Both the position numbers and the translations under genes were made by a program. Positions 1 through 10,720 of a DNA stretch of 10,720 nt are shown piece after piece; position 1 is the first letter of the stretch; each line of letters begins with the position of its first letter. Source of the stretch: Lunasporangiospora selenospora (Eukaryota > Mortierellomycota > Mortierellomycetes > Mortierellales > Mortierellaceae); NCBI GenBank assembly GCA_015680635.1, contig JAABOA010000018.1, positions 1 to 10,720 of the forward strand, written 5' to 3'. The notes below the pieces were generated by a model. The model was not told where the DNA came from. It saw only the letters and a program-made list of their open reading frames with translations, and ran no database searches.

Positions 1-14
1 TAAGAAATGCACCG

Positions 15-89
15 CACTGTAGTTTGCACTAAGTTTAAGAAGTACACTGTAGTTTGCACTGAATTAAAACTGCACTGTGTTTAAGGCAA
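15..89. repeat. Short degenerate direct repeat, period about 28-30 bp
   Basis: A 16-bp block, cactgtagtttgcact, occurs identically at 15-30 and 45-60. A shortened third copy starts at 73 (cactgt followed by gtttaag) and matches the first unit with an internal gap. The spacing is 30 and then 28 bp. The block lies just downstream of the stop of the minus-strand IFI27-like gene, so it would fall in or near its 3' untranslated region. The array may continue beyond the left edge. Function unknown. Confidence 0.6.
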
Positions 90-182
90 TTAGACACTTC
101 CCTTTTTTTTCTTACTTAGGAAAGAGTTTAATGGAGGGCTAGAGTGCATATGGGTATTGACAAGACTAGAAAGCAGGATGCA

Positions 183-1106
183 CTAAGGCTTGGATTGAGA
201 CGAATCTGATGGAGGATCCAGTGGCCCCACTTTGATTTCCACCTTTAGCCCTCCATGCTTTTGAATAAGATGCCATGTATTCGCTAACCCAACAATAGTA
301 TCAATTGTAGATACCAGCCCTTTGTCTGCAGCCGATGGGCTGATTGCTCCAATCGAGTACAGTGCGGCGACTACAGCACCGGCAGGACTAGCATCTCCGT
401 TGGAGATAACAGGCTCACTGGACGATTGTGTTGTAGTTTCAGTCTTATCCTCATTGCTCGCTTTCTCTGAGCTCCATTCAGCCACTCGGGCGAGTCCCTC
501 GCGAGTGTATGTCAGTCCTGTGTCTGCGGCCGATAGACTAACCATCCGGATTGTTCGCCAAGCCGTGGCCAAAGAGTCGGTCGCGGCGGCGTCTTTGTTG
601 GTGGCCACGGGTGGTTCGGATGAAGGATCGGTTGTTTTGACTTTAGTCTCAACCCTAGATTCTGACTTGTCGGCGTCGTGTTCCTGAAGAAGTTTCTGTG
701 CAGCTACCCATCCAGCGAGGCCACCAAGGGTAGAGGACAGCGATGCAGCAGCACTCGGCAAGCCTACGGCTCCAATTGATTGTGCTATGGAGTACCAAGA
801 TCCACTTATGATCAAGCCTTTATAACACGCCGTCCACTTTGCTGCTTGTGTCGCTGCGACTACACCATCCGGGCCAAATCCAGCGAGGTGGAATAAGGTC
901 ATGACCGTTAGCGGTGCCAACACTGCCGCCGTGACCCCTGTGGAGATGGCGATCGTTTTCTTGTTCGCAATAAGCACGTCTACTATTTTAGCCATTGACA
1001 CTTGACTTTCTTGACTTTCTTGACTTTCTAGACTTTGTTGATTATTTTCCATTGTGGTCGTGGTTTCGGTTCTGCATTCGTCGTTGCTATCATCTCTTTT
1101 TGACAT
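183..1106 (-). CDS. IFI6/IFI27 (ISG12)-family membrane protein with internal repeats
   Basis: This is an intronless 307-residue reading frame. The start has a good context on the minus strand (atcaccATG). Residues 1-38 are polar and contain three ESQ triplets. Residues 52-77 form a hydrophobic helix. Residues 75-133 follow the Ifi-6-16 (IFI6/IFI27/ISG12) pattern: GFGPDGVVAAT, then AAKW, a second hydrophobic stretch at 96-116, QSIGAVGLPSAAAS at 109-122, and a glycine-rich end. In animals this family is made of small membrane proteins of mitochondria or the endoplasmic reticulum linked to apoptosis and innate responses. Its role in fungi is not established, so no function is assigned. Residues 175-307 are odd for the family. 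They appear to be two more degenerate copies of the C-terminal half, centred on SLSAADTGL (190-198) and SPSAADKGL (256-264), each followed by a charged Ser/Thr/Pro-rich linker. The family assignment rests on pattern recognition and was not checked by a search. Confidence 0.75.
   Translation of the reverse strand: MSKRDDSNDECRTETTTTMENNQQSLESQESQESQVSMAKIVDVLIANKKTIAISTGVTAAVLAPLTVMTLFHLAGFGPDGVVAATQAAKWTACYKGLIISGSWYSIAQSIGAVGLPSAAASLSSTLGGLAGWVAAQKLLQEHDADKSESRVETKVKTTDPSSEPPVATNKDAAATDSLATAWRTIRMVSLSAADTGLTYTREGLARVAEWSSEKASNEDKTETTTQSSSEPVISNGDASPAGAVVAALYSIGAISPSAADKGLVSTIDTIVGLANTWHLIQKHGGLKVEIKVGPLDPPSDSSQSKP
1002..1037 (-). repeat. 9-bp in-frame tandem repeat encoding ESQ
   Basis: The unit ttgactttc (plus strand) occurs perfectly at 1002-1010, 1011-1019 and 1020-1028. 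A degenerate copy, tagactttg, follows at 1029-1037. On the minus strand each unit reads Glu-Ser-Gln, giving the polar ESQESQESQ stretch near residues 27-36 of the IFI27-like protein. Because the unit is nine bases long, gain or loss of copies would keep the frame. Confidence 0.85.
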
Positions 1107-2136
1107 GGTGATATGAGCGCTTTCGCAGAGAGAATACGTCTACAAGTGTTTGGTGAGGAGGGGATGAGGGCGAAGGGGGATGGGAAGAAAGAGGGAAGGG
1201 GTCCAAAAAAAAGAAGGGCGCATTTATTTCTGCTTCGCCAAAGTCAGGTGATGTGCTGTGTGTTCTGTGTTCACACCGCTGTGCTCGGGCAATTTTAATG
1301 TTGCGCAAAAACTAAGGTACAAAAATCTCTCTTGCCTTGGTCGGCTCTCACTTTACCAGCAGCTCCAACCCATGCTACTCTCCCGCTCATTACCCCTATT
1401 ACTCTATTCACATTTGTATTTCATCCCCTCTCCCTGATTGTATTTGGTGGTCAAGTAGAATTGTGAAGGACGAGCACTCAACCTCAACAGACGAGAGAGA
1501 GAGAGAGAAGCCCTCGAGTCTTTGAGGGACCCATGAGACTCCAAATGACTTGGGAGCCTTTGCAAGTCCCCACCCAACTCTTTTTGTTGTTGTTGATCTA
1601 AACCTATCAAAAATGCTTGTTCTATCACCAAATATGACAGTTCCTTGTATTCGATATATTTTTTCCTGTAGAGCACTCCCTTGGAGTTTGTCATAAATTC
1701 TAGACCTCAATCAGTCAATAGAATCATCCAATTGACCTTTACAACTATGCTCTTGGCCCTACTCTTGACCATGGAAGAATATTACATTTTAAAGTGGATC
1801 CGTCCAAGGACAAAATAAAAAAGAGCATAGGCTTGCGTAGATCCGGTGTGTGCGAAACATTTGTGGCGACAAGGTAATGCGAAAGAGACAAAATGAAGGG
1901 AGTCATTATACACTCCATGGACACATCGATCCGTCGTGTATCAGCGTCCGAGAAAAAAAATAACCATCCAAGGGAAGGAACAGGTATGAAAAGTAGTATC
2001 AAGCCGTCCAACAGCATCAGTTCCTCAAGGTTGACTTGACCCGGGCTTTCACTTGATGCACTCACTTTCATTCTCTTTCCTATAGGCACTAAACTGTCAA
2101 TGGTCTCGAAACCAATTTTTCATGCCCTGACCCCTT

Positions 2137-2154
2137 TTTTTTACATGTAAAAAA
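2137..2154. repeat. Perfect 18-bp A/T-rich palindrome
   Basis: Six T, then ACATGT, then six A form a perfect palindrome (ttttttacatgtaaaaaa). It lies in the gap between SNF1 and the IFI27-like gene, about 1 kb upstream of the latter's start. It could be a site for a dimeric regulator or a product of A/T slippage. Nothing in the sequence decides between these. Confidence 0.5.
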
Positions 2155-2355
2155 CGAGAACTCCTCCCGTGAAGTCCAAAGAGCTACCAGGGGCTGTTTG
2201 GTTGATAGCTGTCCATATTTTCCCCCAAAACTACATTACTGAATAAAAAAAAAAAAAAAACCAGAGATCCAGCCAAAGCTAAAAATTCTATCTTGAAGTA
2301 CAAGGAAGATATGTAAAAGGATTTAACCACCATTGAAGGTCGTGTTTTCACATTA

Positions 2356-2361
2356 TTTATT
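2356..2361 (-). terminator. Candidate poly(A) signal of SNF1
   Basis: Plus-strand tttatt reads AATAAA on the minus strand. It lies about 95 bp downstream of the SNF1 stop codon, in an A/T-rich stretch. Fungal poly(A) signals are loosely defined, so this is only a candidate. Confidence 0.45.
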
Positions 2362-2453
2362 TTTGGAGAGTAGTATACAAACGGTAAACTGGGGAGGAAG
2401 AGGAGGAGGGTAATCTCACTTCGTCCCTATTTTTTTTATATGCCCCCTACGTT

Positions 2454-6635
<4,182 letters not shown>

Positions 6636-6900
6636 GGCTGAAGAATTAGAATCAGATTTTTGATGTGGGGGCCTATTGTGAAAGCAGCGCGTAGAGAAAT
6701 GGAGGTTTGGACAAAAAAAGGGGAGAGATGTGACCAAGAGTGGATGGGCGGTGTTGAAGGATTTAGTCTGAATGTAAAAAAGGATGCGGTAAATTTGAAA
6801 TGGTGAAAGGACAAGAGTCGCTTTTTCGTGACTGCATTTCGATTGTCTGGCGCTAGATTTTTAGTGAGATGGAGCATGGTCTACAAATACTCGAGATACG
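6636..6900. other. Spacer between the transporter stop and the SNF1 start
   Basis: These 265 bp must hold both the 3' end of the transporter transcript and the promoter and 5' leader of SNF1, since both genes are read on the minus strand. No clear TATA box or AATAAA was found. Coding-strand T/C-rich stretches occur near 6720-6800. Confidence 0.6.
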
Positions 6901-9105
6901 TTATGTATAGAACCGGAAGCCAGGGTGATCTTCAGCTTGATCTACTTTGTCACACTCAACCATGTACTCCTGAGGCGAAAGTCGCTCGCGTCTCTTGTTC
7001 TCTCGTTTAAGAATACTTCTGAGGATCAGAGCAAGTAATCCCACCAACACCATGGTCGAGGCGCTAACAATATGTCCACGCTTGTACAGTGGCGCTGGGA
7101 GGGGTGAAGACGTCAAGATTAGGATTAGGATGCTAAATTTACAATTGTTTCATGACAAGACATGCCACCTTTTTGGTGCTTACCATCGTCGCTTCGGTAC
7201 AACTGTCCTCCGGTAATGGAGCCAATATGCGAAATCGAGATGACGAGTGCAATTGCAACACCTCGTTTTGTTGCGCCAGCGATGTTGGCCGCCGGCCAAC
7301 TGAGGAAACAGGGTATAAACGCATACATGCCGGATGTACAAATGACAAGACCAGTGTATCTCGCAGCCGTTAAAGAATGCCTTGTAAGAATGAGGATAAG
7401 ATATCCTATCGCTGAGAAAAAAGAGGCGGCTACGATGTGGAGACCACGTTCTTTGTTCCTGTCGGCTGAAAAGGCAGCAGTCAATGTGAAGAGACAAGCG
7501 ATCGCATAAATAGGAACTGTCATGATCTGTGTAGTAACAGCACTTGTAGAATAAGGATTTGGTCAGGCGGGAGTGCGGCCAATTGCAAACATTGAGTTGT
7601 TAACCAAGAAGATAAATGCGCATTGGACTTACTCATAGCCAAAGCCTCTAACAATGGAAGGAATAAAGAGTCCAAGAGCCGCGAATGACACATGATGTAA
7701 GAGTCCAATAGCCATGAAAAAGTAGACCCGCCAATCCACGAATGCTGAATAGAATTGTTTCCGCGAGAATGTAGTATCCTGAACATGTCCAGAATCAAAT
7801 TCCAGCCTCTGTAACGCAAGCTGCTTCTCATCTGGCGTCAAGAACGTTGCTTTGGATGGGAGATCTGGGAGGCGGAAATATGCTACAACACTGGCAATAA
7901 TGGTGAGGAATCCCTCGATGATGAAGATCCATTGCCAGCCGGTGAGCCCAAGGATACCTTCCTAGAAATGAGTCAAGCGCAAATGAGAAGAGGGGGAAAG
8001 TTGGTAATGTTTCATCCTCCGTAGTGGATTCGTCCAATGAGATCAAATGGAATTTTGGGTTCTTACCATGCGTGTTATGGCTATATCGAGATTGGTGTAA
8101 ATTTTTCTTAGTAAAAGAGTAGTTTGAAGTTTGCATTGCAGACAAGCAGATTCCGTAGACGTACCATATGCAAGTAAACCACCAAAGGCGCCAGCGACTG
8201 TAGCAGCGCTGAAAAAGAGACCGATTCGGATCGCTTGTTCACTTCGGATATACCAAAGACTAATAACAAAGACTGGAGCTGGAGCATAGCCCTAAAGTGA
8301 GGAATGTAAAAGCAAAAGTCTCACTTGAGCCATCTTGCGCATTCTTGTCTCTCTTCGCATCACAACTTTTTTTTGTCATACGTACCGCTTCTGCAAGACC
8401 AAGGAAAAACCTAGACGCGTACAGTCCAGCAGCCGATTTGACGGCTGCCATGGCCATCATGATGGTACCCCAAAGAAAAATGACAATGGGAATCCACTTT
8501 CTCGGTCCAAATTTCCTTAACTGTGATAATGAAAACAATAAAAAAAATTAATAAAAAAAAGGTCTTAGGAGAGAAATTTCAAAGGTGCTTTGCCAAGCAA
8601 CATAGAGAGTACATACCATCATATTGGAGGGTACTTCGCCAATAACGTATCCTATATAAAATATACTAAGTGCCATGTTGAATTCTCCAGGTTTGAGGTT
8701 TAAGCTCTGTTCAATACCGGCAATCTTCGCATTGCCTACAGTGTGAGGATGAATCGTCCAATTAATGAAAATTGTGGGGAAAAATGATTCTACTGCAACA
8801 AACCACTGCTTTCAAATCGAACAGGACTTGCCAATGTTAGCACGATCAAGGAAACATAAAAGATAAATAAGGGCAAGCATCGGTATGAGTCGTCGGTCGA
8901 CCTTCCTCCGCATCGCCATGCAAGCCTCCGAGCGTGGATCAAAGTCGGTAAGATCGGTGCTTGTGACAGGAATAGGGACTTTGAGCCATTGGTCGGGGCT
9001 AGGATTGTCCTCGTGTTGATTGCAAAGAGTCGATGTATTGGAGTTTCGATGCTGAATCATTGATATTGGCTGGTCACCAGCTATTACTTCCTTTGTGTGT
9101 TCCAT
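6901..9105 (-). CDS. MFS anion:cation symporter (Dal5/Tna1-like permease), eight exons
   Basis: This is a 12-helix major facilitator of the anion:cation symporter family. Fungal members carry allantoate, nicotinate, vitamins or other organic anions with protons across the plasma membrane. The substrate cannot be told from sequence. Exons, in coding order: 9105-8832, 8735-8617, 8520-8386, 8291-8165, 8080-8067, 7961-7633, 7542-7184 and 7094-6901. They sum to 1551 nt (516 residues plus stop) with all phases consistent. Family marks are KVDRRLIPML at 68-77, FLDRANIGNAKIAG, a loop 2-3 LRKFGPRKW, FLGLAEAGYAPAP, GGLLAY, GWQWIFIIEG, a polar central loop near 245-280, GQLYRSDDAPLYKRGH, and the terminal HPGFRFYT typical of this family. 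The N-terminal 65 residues are polar and cytosolic. The start at 9105 was chosen over an in-frame ATG at 9183, whose extra residues (TKRIQPTKKG...) look non-coding. Intron 1 is GC-AG and exon 5 is only 14 nt. Confidence 0.9.
8067..8080 (-). other. 14-nt microexon of the MFS transporter
   Basis: The coding strand reads gatatag, then the exon ccataacacgcatg, then gtaagaa. With the preceding exon's last base it gives AITRM, producing AYAITRMEGILGLTGW, which fits the family's spacing between the GG-LLAY helix and GWxWIF. It splits the 8164-7962 interval into introns of 84 and 105 bp, matching the other introns of the gene. The alternative without it needs a weak AAG acceptor and removes six residues. 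Confidence 0.8.
8736..8831 (-). other. GC-AG intron (transporter intron 1)
   Basis: The coding strand reads aacattg, then gcaagtcctg, and ends ctgtag before gcaatgcg. Splicing at GCAAGT gives ANIGNAKIAG, the conserved family sequence. The nearest GT (three bases into the intron, ggcaa then gtcctg) would shift the frame. GCAAGT is the known consensus of GC-AG introns. Confidence 0.85.
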
Positions 9106-9584
9106 AGTAGCATGGACAGGGAGGTGAAGTTGGGCGAAGCAAATGAAGAAACCCTTTTTTGTGGGCTGGATCCTTTTTGTCAATTTGAGAACCAGTGCTA
9201 CAGTGTACGTGTCGGAGGCTCGGCCCGGGTAGCCACCCAGAAGCCACTTTGGTCAGTCACCCAAGAGGCATTTGACAATGCGAGTCAGACGCGAATGAAC
9301 TGGACTACTTGACAGGGGAAGGGTTCAGTCAAATAATGCGCTCGTGTGTCTTTTATGCTCTCCACACCAATGCTGCGCTCTGCTCCACCATTCTTTCCCC
9401 ACGCTCAGAATTTTCTATGCTGCATTTATAAACAACCGCCTGCCTTCAATACTTTTACCCAGACTCTTTCACCTCTCTCCTTTCTCTATTCTCCACGATC
9501 TTTTCTCGCCCCCCACCACACTCTTGCACAGCAACCCAAGCAACCCTTTAATCTTTATCCCTTCACCAGAAACACCTGACAAAC
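9106..9584. other. Divergent promoter region of the transporter and MICOS genes
   Basis: The transporter starts leftward at 9105 and the MICOS gene rightward at 9585, so these 479 bp carry both promoters. On the plus strand, bases 9440-9560 are strongly C/T-rich and probably form the MICOS promoter-leader. No clear binding site for a known nutrient regulator was recognised. Confidence 0.65.
9425..9432 (+). promoter_or_regulatory. Possible TATA box of the MICOS gene
   Basis: TTTATAAA lies 160 bp upstream of the ATG at 9585, at the left edge of a pyrimidine-rich leader. Its position and sequence are reasonable for a fungal TATA element, but there is no transcript evidence here. Confidence 0.4.
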
Positions 9585-10720
9585 ATGAGTCTCCCTTCAG
9601 ACAATGTACGAACGAGGGTGATTGCCTCCTACTGTGCATGTTGCGCGGTCTTGCATACAACGACTTTGGATGCCTCTATTCACACGCTTCATACCATGCC
9701 TCCTTTCTCAACTAGAGCGCCAATTCCCAGCCCGACAACGAACCATTGTTCCCAGGCCTCGCTTATGCAGGCGCAGCGGCTATTGCCGGTGCAGTTCTCG
9801 TCAACGGGTCTAGTACGTCAATAAGGAAATGCTTACCGGCTTTGTATTAAATGTCCTAGGATGGTTCCCGGGTGTAGCATCGAGAGGCTGTCATTGTGAT
9901 ACCAACCTATTGTATACTTCGGCTTTTGATAGGGAGCTCTGCCATCAAAGTATTGACTCCGCTTGCCGTGGGAGCTGCTGCTGGAACCTATTTTCTTCCC
10001 GCGCACACCGACGTGCTCATGCGACGCTGGAACGTGCCTCTTCAGGTCAAGGCCAATGAGACAAACGACCAAATCTCATCGCTAACACAGCAAGCGAAAG
10101 AGGCTGTCGACGACGTCTCTCGTCAAGCAAAGGCCGACTGGGCAGATATCAAGGGAAAGGTCGACGACTTGGCTAATGACTATCGCCTGGTCGGGCAAGA
10201 CAAGGTTGATGCTGTTACTGCCAAATTCGACAACTCTGTTCAGAACACCAAGAGTTGGTTAGGCCAAAAGCAACAGCAGGCTGAAGCAGGCGAGAAGTTC
10301 CACAATAGATTCCACGACCTTGAGAATACCTCTGCCAACGCAAGAGAGTCGGCTTTCTATCGTGAGCAGCAGCAAGGCAAGCCGACTGAGACTACATCAC
10401 GGTGGTCTTGGTGGAGTAACTCGGACAGCGTGTCTCCTGCCAAGGAGCTCGAGACTAAAATCGCAGAGTCTTCGGTGGCAATGTCGAATTACAACAATGT
10501 CGAGCGACCCATTGCGCCGACAGAGACCGAGCCCAAGAGTGAAAAGCCTCGCAAGATCGTAGTCGACAAGACTGTGGCCAAGGCAGCGATCAAGGGTTAC
10601 GAAGACACCATCAACCGAGGTTCGATTGCACGCAAGAATACCGAAGATACTGCTCGCAAGGTGCATGAGAATGTTGTCGATGCTTCCATGCCTAAGCGAC
10701 GCCAGAGTCGCCATGAGATT
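9585..10720 (+). CDS. MICOS complex subunit MIC26/MIC27-like (ApoO family), 3' end outside the window
   Basis: This is a subunit of the mitochondrial contact site and cristae organising system, which acts in the inner membrane at crista junctions. Exons: 9585-9605, 9731-9812 (or starting at 9716) and 9933-10720, with no stop before the window ends. That gives at least 297 residues. The ApoO/MIC26-27 signature is two hydrophobic segments joined by a short basic turn: LFPGLAYAGAAAIAGAVLV (13-31), GSRSSAIK, and VLTPLAVGAAAGTYFLP (41-57). This parallels the human pattern of a proline-glycine-led helix, GSKIKK, and a second helix ending in a YP motif. The N-terminus is short (about 12 residues) and has no obvious cleavable presequence. 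After residue 75 comes a long charged tail with an 11-residue amphipathic repeat, then a basic/acidic low-complexity part. Introns are 125 bp (or 110) and 120 bp, with GTACGA and GTACGT donors. The start is the first ATG after the pyrimidine-rich leader (acaaacATGAG). Confidence 0.8.
10055..10285 (+). repeat. 11-residue amphipathic repeats in the MICOS subunit tail
   Basis: Residues 76-152 divide into seven consecutive 11-residue units, for example QQAKEAVDDVS, RQAKADWADIK, GKVDDLANDYR and LVGQDKVDAVT. Hydrophobic residues sit mainly at unit positions 3, 7 and 10; the rest are charged or polar. Such 11-mer spacing is known from lipid-binding helices of apolipoproteins, synucleins, perilipins and LEA proteins. 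The periodicity is seen directly; membrane or lipid binding is inferred. Confidence 0.7.

Larger units (their letters stand above)
1107..2453. other. 1.35-kb intergenic region, no supported gene
   Basis: This region separates the start of the IFI27-like gene from the stop of SNF1. Both genes are on the minus strand, so it should hold the SNF1 3' untranslated region and the promoter of the IFI27-like gene. Bases 1155-1217 are purine-rich on the plus strand, which makes them pyrimidine-rich on the coding strand just upstream of the start. This is common in fungal promoters and leaders. Simple sequences include (GA)8 at 1493-1508 and A16 at 2245-2260. The longest reading frames here, such as 1745-2089 minus, show no recognisable domain and are composed like non-coding DNA. 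No tRNA-like or transposon-like structure was seen. Confidence 0.6.

Noticed and set aside
322-687. 121-codon plus-strand frame opposite the IFI27-like gene
   Set aside because: It lies antisense inside a convincing coding region, shares its repeat pattern only as a mirror, and has no domain of its own.
1745-2089. 114-codon minus-strand frame in the large gap
   Set aside because: No recognisable domain, odd hydrophobic/charged patchwork and no splice extension giving a known family; most likely chance.
6636-6737. Upstream in-frame ATG at 6737 as SNF1 start
   Set aside because: The added residues look like untranslated leader. The ATG at 6635 has a better context and directly precedes the kinase domain.
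7958-8164. Single 207-bp intron ending at AAG in the transporter
   Set aside because: It is in frame, but it drops six residues expected in the family and uses a poor acceptor next to a good CTAG. The microexon model explains the sequence better.
9106-9183. Upstream in-frame ATG at 9183 as transporter start
   Set aside because: The extra 26 residues do not resemble the family's N-terminus, and the 9105 ATG is sufficient.
9833-10072. Minus-strand frames opposite the MICOS gene (also 10397-10714)
   Set aside because: They are mirror frames of a good coding exon and have no recognisable domain.

Overview
The window looks like nuclear DNA of a fungus. It holds four protein genes, three of them with spliceosomal introns. 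Most introns are 84-125 bp, typical of fungi, with GTATGT/GTACGT/GTAAGT-type donors. The gene content (an Snf1 kinase, an allantoate/nicotinate-type anion:cation symporter and a MICOS subunit) is fungal. An early-diverging filamentous fungus such as a member of Mucoromycota is a plausible guess, but the sequence alone does not settle the lineage.

Layout from left to right. (1) Bases 1-182 carry a short degenerate direct repeat. (2) Bases 183-1106, minus strand, encode a 307-residue membrane protein whose first half matches the interferon-inducible IFI6/IFI27 (ISG12, Pfam Ifi-6-16) family. Its core appears to be repeated three times in degenerate form. (3) Bases 1107-2453 are about 1.35 kb without a gene I can support. 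(4) Bases 2454-6635, minus strand, are SNF1, the catalytic subunit of the fungal AMP-activated kinase. I rebuilt it as eight exons giving 774 residues, with two unusually long introns of about 0.6 kb near the 5' end. (5) Bases 6901-9105, minus strand, are a 12-helix MFS transporter of the anion:cation symporter (Dal5/Tna1-like) family. I rebuilt it as eight exons giving 516 residues, including a 14-nt microexon and one GC-AG intron. (6) A 479-bp divergent spacer is followed by (7) the 5' part of a plus-strand gene for a MIC26/MIC27 (ApoO-family) subunit of the mitochondrial cristae-organising complex. Its long C-terminal tail shows a clear 11-residue amphipathic repeat, and the gene runs off the right edge.

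Nothing suggests an operon or a gene cluster. SNF1 and the transporter lie in tandem on the same strand with only 265 bp between coding regions. A functional link (nutrient-sensing kinase beside a nutrient permease) is possible but only an inference. No mobile element, tRNA, rRNA or CRISPR array was seen. The points most worth a second look are the splicing architecture (microexon, GC-AG intron, a 3' splice site behind A22, an in-frame tandem acceptor) and two unusual proteins: the IFI27-like protein with internal repeats and the MICOS subunit with an 11-mer tail.
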